DNA of 64,000 bases, from assembly GCF_017792025.1 (NCBI RefSeq), contig NZ_CP046956.1:1612001-1676000 (forward strand). Direction: 5' to 3'. Source of the stretch: Sediminibacillus dalangtanensis (GTDB taxonomy: Bacteria; Bacillota; Bacilli; Bacillales; Amphibacillaceae). Below the pieces are notes generated by a model, which had not been told where the DNA came from, did no database searches, and saw only the letters and a program-made list of their open reading frames with translations. A program made the position numbers and the translations under genes. Below, piece after piece: positions 8,247-20,316 of the stretch (positions within the stretch are counted from its first letter, which is position 1; every line of letters starts with the position of its first letter).

Positions 8247-9914
8247 TTAAACTTCCATAATGATTGGTAAGACCATAGGCTTCCGTTTCGTTTTCTCGTA
8301 TAGGAAAGGGGCAATTGTATCGGTAATTTCATTTTTGATTTCCGACCATTGTGTTGTTCGTCTCTCCATCACTTTGTTCAAGTGGGATGAAACAAGTTTT
8401 TGGGCCTCTTTGATAAGATCTTCCGATTCCCTCATATACACGAAACCACGAGAAATAATGTCAGGACCTGAGGCGATTTTGAACTCTTTCATATTGATAC
8501 TTACGACTACCATGACTAAGCCTTCTTCTGAAAGAATACGGCGGTCTCGAAGAACTATGTTTCCGATATCCCCGATACCACTGCCGTCAACATAGACGGA
8601 TCCGGAAGGGATTTTGCCGGCTACCGCAGCATTGTCTTTGCCAAGCGCGAGTACATCGCCATTATCCATGACAAAACAATTACCTGGATCAATATCACAA
8701 GCGTTGGCCAGCTTTGTATGTTCTTTCAGCATTCTGTATTCTCCGTGTATCGCCATGAAATACTTAGGCCTGATAAGGCGTAGCATCAGCATTTGTTCCT
8801 GTTGGCTGCCGTGACCCGAAGTATGAATGTCATTTAGCGGTCCGTGGATGACATCCGCACCAGCCCGATATAGCATGTTGATGGTTCTGCTGACGCTTAC
8901 GGTGTTTCCAGGGATTGGAGAGGAAGAAAATACAACCGTATCGCCAGGGATGATCTGAATTTGCCGGTGCGTTCCATTGGCAACTCGGGAAAGGGCGGCC
9001 ATTGGTTCGCCTTGGGATCCGGTGCAAAGAATCGTCACTTCATTTGCCGGAAGTCTGTTAAGCTGGTGAGCATCGATAAAGGTATCTTTGGGAGCCTTAA
9101 TATATCCGAGCTCCTGACCAATATTGATAGACGCTTCCATACTTCTACCGAAAACTGCCACTTTGCGGTTGTGCCGCACGGCGGACTCAACTACCTGTTG
9201 GAGTCGGTGGATGTTGGAAGCAAAGGTTGCGAAAATTAATCTGCCGCTAGTTCTTGCGAAAATATCGCTGATGCTTTCCCCTACTACACGCTCGGACTTG
9301 GTAAAACCAGGTACCTCACTGTTGGTACTGTCTGATAATAAACAAAGGACACCTTCTTTGCCGATTTCGGCCATTTTCGCCAGGTTTGCTGGTTCTCCTA
9401 CCGGTGTGAAATCAAATTTGAAGTCTCCGGTATGAACGATGTTTCCTGGAGGTGTTTTGATTACGATTCCATAGGAATCAGGGATGCTATGAGTGGTTCT
9501 GAAAAAGGTAACTGATGTTTTACGAAATTTAATAACGTCGTCTTCTTGAAATGGATATAACTTCGCATTTCGCAATAGACCATGCTCGTCCAGTTTGTTT
9601 TTGATTAATCCAATCGCAAGTTTTCCAGCATAAATTGGGACATTGATTTGCTTCAGCAGATAAGGAATCCCGCCGATATGGTCCTCGTGTCCGTGGGTGA
9701 TGAATACCCCTTTGATTTTATCTTGGTTTTGCACCAGGTAGGTGTAATCAGGAATGACATAATCAATGCCCAGCAATTCATCTTCGGGAAATTTTATACC
9801 CGAATCCACGATAATAATCTCATCCTGGAACTGAATCCCATACATGTTTTTGCCGATTTCTCCAAGCCCGCCAAGTGCAAAAACGGCTGTCTGATCATTC
9901 TTTACAAATTTCAT
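8247..9914 (-). CDS. rnjA: Ribonuclease J1
   Basis: A 555-residue metallo-beta-lactamase/beta-CASP ribonuclease. The zinc-binding motif HGHEDHIGG is at residues 74-82, and downstream come GDFKFD, SDSTN and the beta-CASP segment HTSGHGS. RNase J1 has 5'-to-3' exonuclease and endonuclease activity and is the main RNA decay and maturation enzyme of Firmicutes. The length matches B. subtilis RnjA. The gene starts four bases after the stop of rpoY, so the two form an operon as in B. subtilis. Identity as J1 rather than J2 rests on this pairing with rpoY and on position between ktrC and ykrA. Confidence 0.97.
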   Translation of the reverse strand: MKFVKNDQTAVFALGGLGEIGKNMYGIQFQDEIIIVDSGIKFPEDELLGIDYVIPDYTYLVQNQDKIKGVFITHGHEDHIGGIPYLLKQINVPIYAGKLAIGLIKNKLDEHGLLRNAKLYPFQEDDVIKFRKTSVTFFRTTHSIPDSYGIVIKTPPGNIVHTGDFKFDFTPVGEPANLAKMAEIGKEGVLCLLSDSTNSEVPGFTKSERVVGESISDIFARTSGRLIFATFASNIHRLQQVVESAVRHNRKVAVFGRSMEASINIGQELGYIKAPKDTFIDAHQLNRLPANEVTILCTGSQGEPMAALSRVANGTHRQIQIIPGDTVVFSSSPIPGNTVSVSRTINMLYRAGADVIHGPLNDIHTSGHGSQQEQMLMLRLIRPKYFMAIHGEYRMLKEHTKLANACDIDPGNCFVMDNGDVLALGKDNAAVAGKIPSGSVYVDGSGIGDIGNIVLRDRRILSEEGLVMVVVSINMKEFKIASGPDIISRGFVYMRESEDLIKEAQKLVSSHLNKVMERRTTQWSEIKNEITDTIAPFLYEKTKRKPMVLPIIMEV

Positions 9915-9917
9915 TGA

Positions 9918-10127
9918 CTAAACAGACTCCACTTTATAATCAGGAGATTGTTTTTCATACTCCAAATGTGTTTCATCAAGTTGCTGGATAAACTCGATAT
10001 TAATGTTGCGACTGGCTAGTTCTTTTCTAACTTGTCGTTCTGATTCAGCCTCAAAGTATAAGCTTTTCGTGCGTTCCCGCACTGGTATTTCTTCCGGTAA
10101 CTCCTGGTAAAGAACTTTATATACCAT
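9918..10127 (-). CDS. rpoY: RNA polymerase epsilon subunit
   Basis: A 69-residue protein with the typical start MVYKVLYQELPEEIPVRERT and the later ESERQVRKELASRN segment of the YkzG/RpoY family. It is a small accessory subunit of Firmicute RNA polymerase that binds near the secondary channel. The RBS is AAGGAGAG about 9 bases before the ATG. It sits directly upstream of rnjA, the conserved arrangement, coupling a polymerase subunit to an RNA decay enzyme. Confidence 0.95.
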   Translation of the reverse strand: MVYKVLYQELPEEIPVRERTKSLYFEAESERQVRKELASRNINIEFIQQLDETHLEYEKQSPDYKVESV

Positions 10128-10231
10128 AAAATATATCTCTCCTTAATCTTGTATTACCAGTTATATCCTTTTTCATAGCATGTTTATTATCAGTAAAATA
10201 CAGTAATCAACAAACGCAGCAGGGTTTTCAC

Positions 10232-10333
10232 TTAGCGGCAGTCATTTTCAAATGTACTAGGTACGCCTTTGCGACCGCGTCCTAACAGACCTTTCCATTG
10301 TTTTTTTAACTTTTCCCTCAAACGTTTTAACAT
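10232..10333 (-). CDS. Possible 33-residue basic small protein
   Basis: I do not recognise this ORF. It reads ATG to TAA and gives MLKRLREKLKKQW followed by KGLLGRGRKGVPSTFENDCR. The first half could form a basic amphipathic helix; the second is Gly/Arg-rich and ends in a lone Cys near the C-terminus. A strong AAGGAG motif lies upstream, although 12 bases from the ATG, which is slightly long. The ORF lies 104 bases upstream of rpoY on the same strand with no terminator between, so it could be the first gene of the rpoY-rnjA transcript. Codon use looks ordinary. It may instead be chance or part of a leader. Confidence 0.45.
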   Translation of the reverse strand: MLKRLREKLKKQWKGLLGRGRKGVPSTFENDCR

Positions 10334-10644
10334 TATTACTTACAGCTCCTTTCCTTATACACAAAGAAAAGCAACAGAAAAACGTTTACCGATCCAATCC
10401 CTATTAATTTATAGTATAGTATGAAATGGCAAATATTGAAATAGAAACGCGTCTCTAAATTTATTTTTTTCTGTTTCAGCCGAATTATCTTGAGTTTTTT
10501 GCTGCCTCGTGTAATGATATTTTTTACTTAAAGAGTCAACTTATACTAGCTTAAAACAGAAATGCTTGTTTTTTGTGAAGCCAATTATTTGTGAAGTGCC
10601 GAATCGATCGGCAGTTGTTCAATTTGGATGTAGGGGGAAGGAAA
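10334..10644. promoter_or_regulatory. Divergent promoter region before ykrA
   Basis: About 310 bases between the small minus-strand ORF and ykrA, very AT-rich. TTTGTGAAG occurs twice (10572-10580 and 10588-10596), 16 bases apart, just upstream of ykrA. This could be a protein-binding direct repeat, but no regulator can be named. No other structure was seen. Confidence 0.3.
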
Positions 10645-11418
10645 ATGGCTGATAAAATTGTATTTCTCGATATAGACGGAACCATCGTAGATCATGAAAA
10701 AAAGATACCAACTGAAACCAAACAAGCAGTAAAGTCGCTAAAAGAACAAGGGGTTTATGTTGCCATTGCGACAGGAAGAGCTCCTTTTATGATTAAAGAT
10801 ATTTGTAGAGAATTGGATATAAATTCCTACGTCTGCTTTAACGGCCAATATGTCGTTCTCGAAGGCAAAACTGTTTATGAGCACCCGTTGACGGTTGAGC
10901 AGTTGACCGCTCTCTCTAAAAAAGCAGAACAGTCTGGTCATGCCATGGTGTTTATGAACCATGAAGGGATGCGGGCTTCCATTAAGGAGGACCCATTTAT
11001 TGCGGATAGTTTGTCCAGCTTGAAGTTTGCTTACCCGGAAGTCGATCCTGACTACTTTTATAAAAAGCAAATATATCAGGCATTGTTGTTTTGTAAAGAT
11101 CAAGAAGAAAAAATGTATCAGGATAACGATGATTATTTTACGCTCATCCGGTGGCATGACTACTCCTGTGATGTTTTACCTGGAGGAGGATCAAAGGCTG
11201 TAGGAGTAGAAAAACTGATCGAGGCGAGCGGACTTAATAGTGCTGATGCATATGCATTTGGCGACGGTCTCAATGATATTGAAATGATCAAACATGTTGG
11301 AACAGGGGTTGCCATGGGGAATGCAGTACCAGAACTGAAAGCGGTGGCAAACCATATTATCGGGAATGTAGATGAGGCAGGTCTCGCTAAAGGAATGGTG
11401 CAAATCGGCCTATTATGA
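10645..11418 (+). CDS. ykrA: HAD-superfamily phosphatase, Cof type (YkrA)
   Basis: A 257-residue Cof-type HAD hydrolase. Motif I is FLDIDGT at residues 7-13 with the nucleophilic Asp, motif II is ATGR, and motifs III/IV are the later Lys and GDGLNDIEM with the metal-binding acids. Such enzymes dephosphorylate sugar phosphates, nucleotides or flavin precursors; the substrate here is unknown. I chose ATG 10645 because GGGGGAAGG lies just upstream; the longer frame from 10591 adds an unlikely N-terminus. It lies between rpoY and def as ykrA does in B. subtilis. Confidence 0.88.
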   Translation: MADKIVFLDIDGTIVDHEKKIPTETKQAVKSLKEQGVYVAIATGRAPFMIKDICRELDINSYVCFNGQYVVLEGKTVYEHPLTVEQLTALSKKAEQSGHAMVFMNHEGMRASIKEDPFIADSLSSLKFAYPEVDPDYFYKKQIYQALLFCKDQEEKMYQDNDDYFTLIRWHDYSCDVLPGGGSKAVGVEKLIEASGLNSADAYAFGDGLNDIEMIKHVGTGVAMGNAVPELKAVANHIIGNVDEAGLAKGMVQIGLL

Positions 11419-11508
11419 CTTGAACGTGATGATTTTCTCCTTGGGTTGCATTTCAGTAGAAATGCTCTTGGTACGAGGCTATCCGGAAAGGCAGGAGCCA
11501 TCGTATGC

Positions 11509-11554
11509 AACAGGCTGTCCGATAAGGAATACCAATTATCGGACAGCCTGTTTT
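11509..11554. terminator. Bidirectional terminator between ykrA and def
   Basis: AACAGGCTGTCCGATAA (11509-11525) pairs with TTATCGGACAGCCTGTT (11536-11552) in a perfect 17-bp stem with T-rich sequence after it. It serves two convergent genes. Confidence 0.85.
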
Positions 11555-11559
11555 CAGGT

Positions 11560-12111
11560 TTATTCTATTGGTTTGGAATTTTCTGGAACTTCGAACGGGT
11601 TAACTGGATTAATATAATCATAAAACATAATGCCGTTTAAATGATCGATTTCATGTTGGAAAACAATGGCGGCATATCCCTTTAGCCGAAGTTTAACTGG
11701 ATTTCCTTCCAAATCAGTTGCCTTTACAGTAATCCGTGCATATCGAGGGACATAACCCGGGACTTCCCGATCAACGGACAAACATCCTTCTCCTGTGGAA
11801 AGGTACGCTTTCTCAACAGAATGACTGACAATTCGCGGATTGAACAAGCCATAACTGTATTGTTTGCCATCGAAATCCTCTAAATGGACGGCGATCATCC
11901 GCTTTGGTATTCCTATTTGCGGAGCAGCGAGTCCCACCCCTGCGCGTAAATTATATTGTTCGGCAATTTTTTCATCCTGGCTATTTTTTAGGAATTGCAA
12001 CATTTCCTTAAGTGTTTCTGTTTCCTCTTCTGTTGCAGGCAGAGAAACCTCTTCGGCTGTTTTTGTTAAAATCGGATTGCCTTCCCGGACAATATCATCC
12101 ATTGTTATCAT
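11560..12111 (-). CDS. def: Peptide deformylase, type II
   Basis: A 183-residue deformylase that removes the formyl group from the initiator Met of new proteins. All three signatures are present: [16 protein letters not shown] with the metal-ligating Cys, and QHEIDHLNG with two His ligands and the catalytic Glu. The insert between motifs 1 and 2 marks the Gram-positive type II class. I set the start at the ATG giving MITMDDIV, 8 bases after AGGAG; the GTG three codons earlier overlaps that site. The position equals defB (ykrB) of B. subtilis. Confidence 0.96.
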   Translation of the reverse strand: MITMDDIVREGNPILTKTAEEVSLPATEEETETLKEMLQFLKNSQDEKIAEQYNLRAGVGLAAPQIGIPKRMIAVHLEDFDGKQYSYGLFNPRIVSHSVEKAYLSTGEGCLSVDREVPGYVPRYARITVKATDLEGNPVKLRLKGYAAIVFQHEIDHLNGIMFYDYINPVNPFEVPENSKPIE

Positions 12112-12350
12112 ATCTTTCACTCCTAAGCTGCAAACTATGGTGATTTTTAGTTTAACACATTACCGTGGAAAGCGGGAATTGAAATACTTTTCCAGACAAA
12201 TAAGAATGTTTGGGGGCTGTCCTCATAAACTAAAACAAGGAATAATGCGGTTGAAAAACTGCTTTATAAACCGTTGGATTTATTATATGATGGAAAACGT
12301 AATTGAATCTACATAAAAGATATTCAACTACGAAGATAGGAGGGGAATCA

Positions 12351-13094
12351 TTGCCAAGGAACCGTATTATAATCCTTTTAGGGATACTTTTAATGTTGCT
12401 GGCTGCCTGTAATAGTCAGTCCACGGAAGAAAAAATGTACGAGCATTTAGAGGAGGCAGTTTCACAGGAAGATGTTTTTGCGGAACAACAGCAACCTTTA
12501 GTGGAACTCGAGCAGCAGGAAAAAGAGTTATATAATGAAATTATCTCCTTGGGGATGGAAGAATTTGATCAAGTGAAAGAATTGTCGGAGGAAGCTTTAG
12601 GTCTGATAGACAAACGGGAAGAACGACTTAAGGCGGAAAAGGAGAGCATTGAATCGGCAAAGTCAGAATTCGATAAAATTGATTCATTGGTTGATGAATT
12701 GGAAGATGACCAGGTTCAATCTACTGCCAACGAGATGATCAGTGTTATGGATGAAAGGGAGCAGGCATATCAAGCATTGAACGAGGCCTACCACTCAGCC
12801 TTGGAACAGGATCGGAAGTTGTATCAAATGTTGCAGCAGGAAGACTTGCAAGAGGAAGATCTAAGGGCCCAAATCGATGTTATCAATGAAAATTATGACA
12901 AGGTAATTGCTGCCAATGAAACATTTAATGACAAAACAGAAGCCTATAATCAATTGAAGCAAGATTTTTATGAACAGGCCGAATTGAATGTCGAATATGA
13001 GAATCAATCGGAAAGTGAATCTAACAAACAAAGCGAATCGGACGAAGATGCTCAAGAAGACGAGCAAGATCAAGAGAACACGAAGGATGAATAA
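12351..13094 (+). CDS. ykyA: YkyA-like lipoprotein
   Basis: A 247-residue predicted lipoprotein. The start is TTG at 12351, 7 bases after GGAGGGG; an ATG at 12303 lacks a site and would bury the signal peptide. The signal ends in LLAAC, a lipobox. The mature part is almost entirely Glu/Gln/Asp/Lys-rich with heptad spacing, so it is likely one long coiled coil, and it ends in a very acidic Ser/Glu/Asp tail. It sits just upstream of pdhA, as ykyA does in B. subtilis. A cell-wall-binding role has been suggested for the family; nothing catalytic is visible. Confidence 0.85.
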   Translation: MPRNRIIILLGILLMLLAACNSQSTEEKMYEHLEEAVSQEDVFAEQQQPLVELEQQEKELYNEIISLGMEEFDQVKELSEEALGLIDKREERLKAEKESIESAKSEFDKIDSLVDELEDDQVQSTANEMISVMDEREQAYQALNEAYHSALEQDRKLYQMLQQEDLQEEDLRAQIDVINENYDKVIAANETFNDKTEAYNQLKQDFYEQAELNVEYENQSESESNKQSESDEDAQEDEQDQENTKDE

Positions 13095-13101
13095 CTAGTT
13101 G

Positions 13102-13132
13102 AACCCTCCAAACTGAAATGGAGGGTTTTTTA
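13102..13132 (+). terminator. Terminator after ykyA
   Basis: AACCCTCCA pairs with TGGAGGGTT, followed by a T-run. The 240-bp repeat copy 2 starts within about three bases of the T-run. Confidence 0.85.
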
Positions 13133-13133
13133 A

Positions 13134-13373
13134 CTGTATAGGAAATGATAAATTTAATTGTCTGTGGATAATTATTGGCTGAACCAGCCACGTCCAGCTC
13201 CAGCGCCTACCCCCTCGAGGTCTTAAGCCCACCCTCTATGTGGCAAAAAGCGCCACGCCGAGGCTGTTCTTAAGCTTGTCAGATGCCCAAACGATGTGGG
13301 TCATGCAGGCGTTGCCACAGGACGTGGCGGCTTTAGCCTGTGCTCCTTTAAACAGGCGCTTGTGCTTTTGTTC
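13134..13373 (+). repeat. Terminator-linked structured repeat, copy 2 (full length)
   Basis: A full 240-base copy. Order of parts: GGAAATGATAAATTTAATTG, mini-hairpin GGCTG-aac-CAGCC, left outer arm CCAGCTCCAGCGCCT, a CTTAAG-bounded central hairpin with GTGGC-AAAAAGC-GCCAC, second hairpin CAGGC-GTT-GCCAC-AGGAC-GTGGC ending at GCCTG, and right outer arm AGGCGCTTG. In this copy the middle of the central stem (CCCAC opposite CTGTT) does not pair. Confidence 0.92.
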
Positions 13374-15151
<1,778 letters not shown>

Positions 15152-15154
15152 ATC

Positions 15155-16132
15155 ATGGCTCAAATGACAATGATCCAAGCAATTACAGATGCCTTGCGCA
15201 CTGAATTGAAAAATGATGAAAATGTGCTGGTTTACGGAGAAGACGTCGGTAAAAACGGCGGTGTTTTCCGTGCCACTGAAGGGCTGCAAGATGAATTCGG
15301 AGAAGACCGCGTATTTGACACCCCGCTTGCTGAATCAGGCATCGGCGGTATTTCCATCGGTCTGGCTTTGCAAGGATTCCGTCCAGTACCTGAAATTCAA
15401 TTCTTTGGCTTCGTTTATGAAGCGATGGATGCCATCAACGGTCAAATGGCCCGTATGCGTTATCGTTCAGGCGGTACAAAGGCGCAGCCTGTTACAATCC
15501 GTTCACCATTCGGCGGTGGGGTTCACACTCCAGAATTGCACGCCGATTCTTTGGAGGGATTGATTGCGCAACAGCCTGGTATGAAAGTTGTCATTCCTTC
15601 TTCTCCTTATGATGCAAAAGGTTTGTTGATTTCATCCATCCGCGACAACGATCCGGTCGTTTTTCTTGAGCACATGAAGCTTTACCGTTCTTTCCGTGAG
15701 GAAGTGCCGGAAGAAGAATACACGATTGATCTTGGAAAAGCCGAAGTGAAACGTGAAGGAACGGATGTAACGCTTGTAGCTTATGGTGCAATGGTCCATT
15801 CTTCTTTGAAAGCTGCTGAAGAGCTGGAAAAGAATGGCGTAAGCGCGGAAGTAATCGACTTAAGAACCGTAATGCCAATCGATATGGATACAATCTTGGA
15901 ATCTGTGAAGAAAACAAATCGGGTAGTAGTGGTACAGGAAGCACAACGCCAAGCTGGTGTGGCAGCGCACATCATTGCTGAAATTCAAGAACGTGCGATT
16001 CTTCATCTGGAAGCTCCTGTATTGCGAGTTACTGCTCCTGATACAGTATATGCGTTCTCTCAAGCAGAAGAAGTTTGGCTTCCAAACTATAACGACATAA
16101 TTGAAAGAGTCAACCAAGTAGTTAATTTCTAA
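15155..16132 (+). CDS. pdhB: Pyruvate dehydrogenase E1 component, beta subunit
   Basis: A 325-residue E1 beta subunit that pairs with PdhA to form the active site. It has the transketolase pyrimidine-binding domain ([20 protein letters not shown], with the Glu that activates thiamine) and a C-terminal transketolase domain (DLRTVMPID). It starts three bases after pdhA and is followed by 28 bases before pdhC. Synonymous choices favour codons typical of highly expressed Firmicute genes, as in its neighbours. Confidence 0.97.
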   Translation: MAQMTMIQAITDALRTELKNDENVLVYGEDVGKNGGVFRATEGLQDEFGEDRVFDTPLAESGIGGISIGLALQGFRPVPEIQFFGFVYEAMDAINGQMARMRYRSGGTKAQPVTIRSPFGGGVHTPELHADSLEGLIAQQPGMKVVIPSSPYDAKGLLISSIRDNDPVVFLEHMKLYRSFREEVPEEEYTIDLGKAEVKREGTDVTLVAYGAMVHSSLKAAEELEKNGVSAEVIDLRTVMPIDMDTILESVKKTNRVVVVQEAQRQAGVAAHIIAEIQERAILHLEAPVLRVTAPDTVYAFSQAEEVWLPNYNDIIERVNQVVNF

Positions 16133-16160
16133 AGAGAACCTGAGATAGGAGGCAATATAA

Positions 16161-17459
16161 ATGGCTTTTGAATTCAAGCTTCCGGATATCGGTGAAGGTA
16201 TCCATGAAGGTGAAATAGTAAAATGGTTCGTAAAAGAAGGCGACCAGGTCAATGAAGATGACGTGCTTTGCGAAGTACAAAACGACAAGGCTGTTGTTGA
16301 AATTCCATCTCCTGTAGAGGGGACAGTCAAAGATGTGAAAGTGGAAGAAGGAACGGTTGCCGTTGTAGGTGACGTCATTATCACGCTTGACGCAGAAGGT
16401 TATGAATCAGAAGACAGTGGAGAGGAAGAAGCTCCTGCAAAAGAAGAAGAACCTTCTGAGTCAGAAGAAAAACCTGCTGCTGATCAAGAGCAGCCTGCTG
16501 CAAGTGAAGAGGACAGCGCTGAAGATTCTGACAGACGTGTCATTGCTATGCCTTCTGTACGTAAATATGCCCGCGACAACAACGTGAAAATCGCGAAGGT
16601 ACAGGGTACAGGTAAAAATGGCCGAGTTACCAAAGAAGATGTAGACAGTTACTTGAACGGAGGACAGCAGCCTGCCGCTGATCAAGCAGAACAACAACAG
16701 CCGGCTGAGGACCAATCTGCTGCTCCTGCTACTGCTCAAACAGTTCCGGAAGGCGAATTCCCTGAAACTCGCGAGAAAATGAGCGGCATCCGCAAATCTA
16801 TCGCTAAAGCGATGGTTAATTCGAAAACAAAAGCTCCTCACGTAACACTTCATGATGAAGTGGACGTAACTGAGCTAGTAGCACACAGAAAGAAATTCAA
16901 AGCAGTTGCTGCTGAACAAGAAATCAAGCTGACCTATCTACCTTATGTCGTAAAAGCTTTGGTTTCATCCCTGAGAAAATATCCGATTTTAAATGCATCC
17001 ATTGATGAAAATACCGATGAAATCGTTCAAAAACATTACTATAATATCGGTATTGCTGCTGATACGGATAAAGGATTGCTAGTACCAGTTGTGAAAAATG
17101 CTGATGCTAAATCCATCTTTGCGATTTCTCAAGAAATCAATGAATTGGCAGGCAAAGCAAGAGATGGTAAACTAAGCCCGAATGAAATGAAAGGTGCTTC
17201 AAGCACTATTTCCAATATCGGTTCTGCAGGCGGACAGTGGTTCACACCTGTGCTTAACTACCCAGAAGCAGCCATCCTAGGAATTGGACGTATCGCTGAA
17301 AAACCTGTTGTACGCGACGGTGAAATTGTGGTAGCTCCAGTATTGAGCCTATCCCTAAGCTTTGATCACCGTATCGTAGACGGCGCTACAGCCCAAATGG
17401 CACTAAATCAAATCAAGCGTCTGTTGAACGATCCACAATTAATTATGATGGAGGCGTAA
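16161..17459 (+). CDS. pdhC: Pyruvate dehydrogenase E2, dihydrolipoyl acetyltransferase
   Basis: A 432-residue E2 core protein. One lipoyl domain occupies residues 1-80, with the lipoylated Lys43 in QNDKAVVE. A Glu/Ala/Pro linker follows, then the peripheral subunit-binding domain ([19 protein letters not shown]) near 130-170, a second linker rich in Gln/Ala/Pro, and the catalytic domain with DHRIVDG near the C-terminus holding the active His and Asp. E2 transfers the acetyl group to CoA and forms the 60-subunit core. The RBS is GGAGG. It reads into pdhD with three bases between. Confidence 0.97.
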   Translation: MAFEFKLPDIGEGIHEGEIVKWFVKEGDQVNEDDVLCEVQNDKAVVEIPSPVEGTVKDVKVEEGTVAVVGDVIITLDAEGYESEDSGEEEAPAKEEEPSESEEKPAADQEQPAASEEDSAEDSDRRVIAMPSVRKYARDNNVKIAKVQGTGKNGRVTKEDVDSYLNGGQQPAADQAEQQQPAEDQSAAPATAQTVPEGEFPETREKMSGIRKSIAKAMVNSKTKAPHVTLHDEVDVTELVAHRKKFKAVAAEQEIKLTYLPYVVKALVSSLRKYPILNASIDENTDEIVQKHYYNIGIAADTDKGLLVPVVKNADAKSIFAISQEINELAGKARDGKLSPNEMKGASSTISNIGSAGGQWFTPVLNYPEAAILGIGRIAEKPVVRDGEIVVAPVLSLSLSFDHRIVDGATAQMALNQIKRLLNDPQLIMMEA

Positions 17460-17462
17460 ATT

Positions 17463-18872
17463 ATGGTAGTAGGAGATTTCCCGATCGAATTAGATACTTT
17501 AGTAGTTGGCGCCGGACCAGGCGGCTATGTAGCCGCCATCCGGGCTGCCCAAACCGGCCAGAAGGTCACCATTGTCGATAAAGGCAATCTGGGGGGCGTC
17601 TGCCTAAATGTCGGTTGTATTCCTTCCAAGGCTTTGATTCAAGCAGGTCACCGTGTCGAACAGGCACATGGCGAAGATGAGCTTGGAATTAAAACAGAAA
17701 ATGTCAGTGTCGATTTCTCAAAAGTTCAAGAATGGAAAGGCACTGTGGTCAATAAACTGACCAGCGGAGTGGAAGGACTTTTAAAAGCGAACAAAGTGGA
17801 CATTGTGAAAGGGGAAGTTTACTTTGTCGATAAAAATACAGTGAGAGTAATGGACGAGAAAAATTCTCAGACTTATACGTTTAATAACTGTATTATCGCG
17901 ACGGGCTCAAGCCCGATTGAACTTCCGACTTTCAAATTCTCTGATCGTGTTCTGGATTCCACTGGAGCGCTTAACTTAGGTGAAATTCCTGAGAAATTGG
18001 TAGTGATCGGCGGAGGTTATGTCGGAACAGAGCTAGGAACTGCTTATGCCAACTTCGGTACGAAAGTGACGATTTTAGAAGGAACGAAAGATATCCTGGG
18101 CGGTTTCGAAAAGCAGATGACTTCTCTTGTGAAGCGTCGTCTGAAGTCTAAAGGCGTAGAAATTGTAACCAACGCAATGGCTAAGGGAGTAGAAGAAACG
18201 GATAATGGCGTTAAAGTAACTTATGAGGCAAAAGATAATCAAGAGGTTATCGAAGCTGATTACGTTCTTGTAACAGTCGGTCGACGTCCAAACACTGCTG
18301 AAATCGGGCTTGAGCAAGTAGGCATCGAGATGGACGATAAAGGATTGATCAAAATCGACAAGCAGTGCCGTACAAATGTAGATAATATTTTTGCGATTGG
18401 TGATATTGTTGCCGGTCCTCCACTTGCTCATAAAGCGTCCTATGAAGGAAAAGTAGCTGCCGAAGTTATCGGCGGAGAAAAGTCTGAGATTGATTATAAT
18501 GGCATCCCTGCTGTTGTATTCTCCGAGCCGGAACTGGCTACAGTTGGATATGATGAGCAAAGTGCCAAGGATGATGGGTATGAAGTGAAAGCTTCTAAAT
18601 TCCCATTTGCAGCGAACGGCCGTGCATTATCTCTTAATGATAGTGATGGATTTTTAAAACTTATCACGAGAAAAGATGATGGATTGGTCATTGGAGCACA
18701 AATTGCCGGTCCAAATGCCAGTGACATGATTGCTGAACTAGGATTGGCGATTGAAGCAGGAATGACTGCTGAAGATCTTGCACTTACTATTCATGCCCAT
18801 CCAACACTTGGTGAAATTACCATGGAGGCAGCAGAAGTTGCCCTTGGCTCACCGATTCATATCGCTAAATAA
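17463..18872 (+). CDS. pdhD: Dihydrolipoamide dehydrogenase (E3)
   Basis: A 469-residue FAD flavoenzyme that reoxidises the lipoyl arms of E2 with NAD. The FAD motif [10 protein letters not shown] is near residue 16, the redox disulfide is Cys47-Cys52 in [14 protein letters not shown], the NAD fold is [13 protein letters not shown], and the catalytic His-Glu pair is in HAHPTLGE at the C-terminus. It closes the pdhABCD operon and is followed by a strong terminator. In Bacillus E3 is shared with the 2-oxoglutarate and branched-chain complexes unless other lpd genes exist. Confidence 0.97.
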   Translation: MVVGDFPIELDTLVVGAGPGGYVAAIRAAQTGQKVTIVDKGNLGGVCLNVGCIPSKALIQAGHRVEQAHGEDELGIKTENVSVDFSKVQEWKGTVVNKLTSGVEGLLKANKVDIVKGEVYFVDKNTVRVMDEKNSQTYTFNNCIIATGSSPIELPTFKFSDRVLDSTGALNLGEIPEKLVVIGGGYVGTELGTAYANFGTKVTILEGTKDILGGFEKQMTSLVKRRLKSKGVEIVTNAMAKGVEETDNGVKVTYEAKDNQEVIEADYVLVTVGRRPNTAEIGLEQVGIEMDDKGLIKIDKQCRTNVDNIFAIGDIVAGPPLAHKASYEGKVAAEVIGGEKSEIDYNGIPAVVFSEPELATVGYDEQSAKDDGYEVKASKFPFAANGRALSLNDSDGFLKLITRKDDGLVIGAQIAGPNASDMIAELGLAIEAGMTAEDLALTIHAHPTLGEITMEAAEVALGSPIHIAK

Positions 18873-18885
18873 TTTGAAATGCAAA

Positions 18886-18919
18886 AACTCCAGAAGATCA
18901 ATCTTCTGGAGTTTTTTTC
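18886..18919 (+). terminator. Terminator of pdhABCD
   Basis: AACTCCAGAAGAT pairs with ATCTTCTGGAGTT across a two-base loop, followed by seven T. Repeat copy 3 begins directly after it. Confidence 0.92.
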
Positions 18920-18920
18920 T

Positions 18921-19160
18921 TGTTATATAGGAAATGATAAATTTAACTGTCTGTGGATCATTATTGGCTGAAACAGCCACGTCCAGCTCCAGCGCCTACC
19001 CCCTCGGGTCTTAAAAACAGCCTCTGTGTGGCAAAAAGCGCCACACAGAGGCTGTTTCTTAAGCTTGTCGGAGGCCCAAACGATGTGGGTCATGCAGGCG
19101 TTGCCACAGGACGTGGCGGCTTTAGCCTGTTCCTTTAAACAGGCGCTTGCGCTTTTGTCC
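18921..19160 (+). repeat. Terminator-linked structured repeat, copy 3 (best-paired copy)
   Basis: A full copy in which the central hairpin is perfect: AAACAGCCTCTGTGTGGC (19015-19032) pairs over all 18 bases with its right arm (19040-19057), loop AAAAAGC. The second hairpin GCCAC-AGGAC-GTGGC and the outer arms AGCGCCT / AGGCGCT are kept. This copy best shows the likely fold. Confidence 0.92.
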
Positions 19161-19501
19161 GTAATAAAGTGTGATCGCTTCATATTGGATTCTATGTAAA
19201 TGTATTGGTAAGACTCTCACTCCACCATTTCTATGTCGAAAAGCTTATTCCATAATCATAGCAGTTTTGTTCAGTCCCCAGAGGGAAACAAAACTCGCTT
19301 TCCGCGTTATAATGCACGGACCTTCCCGCATAACTACTGAAGGGTCTCAGTCGCTCATATCCCGCAGGAGTCTCAGTAACAAAGAAAATCATCCCATTCA
19401 GTATAGAACCTGTTACGTAATTCTTTCTGTAAGACAAAAAATTCCACCTCCGAGTAGTAGATTTAACCTGTCGGGGGTGGGAGTAATGCTTTACGGCTTT
19501 C
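19161..19501. other. Intergenic stretch with degraded repeat sequence
   Basis: No gene is supported. It contains pieces recalling the GC-rich repeats described elsewhere (CGCTTTCCGCG, then CCCGCAGGAGTCTCAGT), in degraded form. Near 19395-19411 it has CATTCAGTATAGAACC, which nearly matches the end sequence of the two ISL3-type relics, so it may hold one end of a further decayed insertion sequence. Confidence 0.4.
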
Positions 19502-19882
19502 TTAATTGACTGTTTTTAGCAGATGCTGTAATACTTCTGATTTTTTTGTATTGCCACTTACAGTTGAAATTGTTTCTCCATCTTTCACGATAACAAGCGA
19601 TGGATATTCACTAATTTTTTTTCTTTTCGCGGCTTCTTTGGTTGTTTCTTTACGTTCTATATTATCCATTTGCTCAGGATAATCTTGTTTTAAATCCAAA
19701 ATAGCGGTTAAATATTCATTTTCTATTTTTGGGTTTGAATTGGTTGAATAATAAAAGACCTGATAATCACTTGGGGCGAAGCTTACTTCTTCGATTGGAT
19801 GCTTCGCATTACAACTTGTTGAAATTAAAACTAAGCCCACAAAAATAAAGGTAAGCCATCTTTGCTTAGTGATATGCCGCAC
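19502..19882 (-). CDS. Small lipoprotein with thioredoxin-like C-terminus (Slp-like by position)
   Basis: A 126-residue protein with a basic N-terminus, a hydrophobic stretch and LISTSC as lipobox, so it is likely lipid-anchored outside the membrane. The C-terminal segment YPSLVIVKDGETISTVSG resembles the end of a thioredoxin fold, and FYYSTNSNPKI stands where the CxxC strand would be, but no CxxC exists. In B. subtilis the small peptidoglycan-associated lipoprotein Slp lies directly after pdhD and has about this length, though orientation and sequence were not compared. I am confident that it is a gene and not of its function. Confidence 0.7.
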   Translation of the reverse strand: MRHITKQRWLTFIFVGLVLISTSCNAKHPIEEVSFAPSDYQVFYYSTNSNPKIENEYLTAILDLKQDYPEQMDNIERKETTKEAAKRKKISEYPSLVIVKDGETISTVSGNTKKSEVLQHLLKTVN

Positions 19883-19969
19883 CTTCCTTTTGGTTGATGT
19901 CGTATAGCTACATCATAACAAAAAATTCGCCAGTATTAGTCTCTATAACCTAATTGTTAACAAAATGAA

Positions 19970-20316
19970 ACAGGAGTGCGGTTTGTGTAACAAAATGAAA
20001 TAAAAACGGTTCTCTGTCAAAAGTGGTGGTGTGATTTTTCCTCCCACCCTCTCTTTACAGAATGGGCACTTTTGTTGCCTTTTGTGTAAAGCTCTACTCT
20101 TAAAGCACTTCCTTCTTCCTTTACATTCCATACATCCACTTGTTTATCTTAATCCCTAATAATTCGATGATAAAATGACGTTTTACTCATATCCCTCTCT
20201 TTTTCCTTTGGTGTCGGCAACTTTAGGGTAACAAAGAGAGAGGGAATGAGTGTATTTTTTTGCCCTGTTCGAATCCGCATCACGACAGGGGACACCACCA
20301 CATTCAGTATAGAGCC
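19970..20316 (-). mobile_element. ISL3-type insertion sequence relic, left end and transposase N-terminus
   Basis: On the minus strand the end reads GGCTCTATACTGAATG, and about 125 bases in comes coding text HFIIELLGIKD, then after a one-base loss DKQVDVWNVKEEGSALRVEL and, in another frame, KCPFCKE. This is the N-terminal order of ISL3-family transposases, including the zinc-finger cysteines. At least two frameshifts and no continuation show that it is dead. A related but internally deleted copy lies at 28935-29281. Confidence 0.65.

Noticed and set aside
10572..10596. TTTGTGAAG direct repeat as a Rex operator
   Set aside because: Rex sites are inverted repeats of TTGTGAA; here both copies have the same direction.
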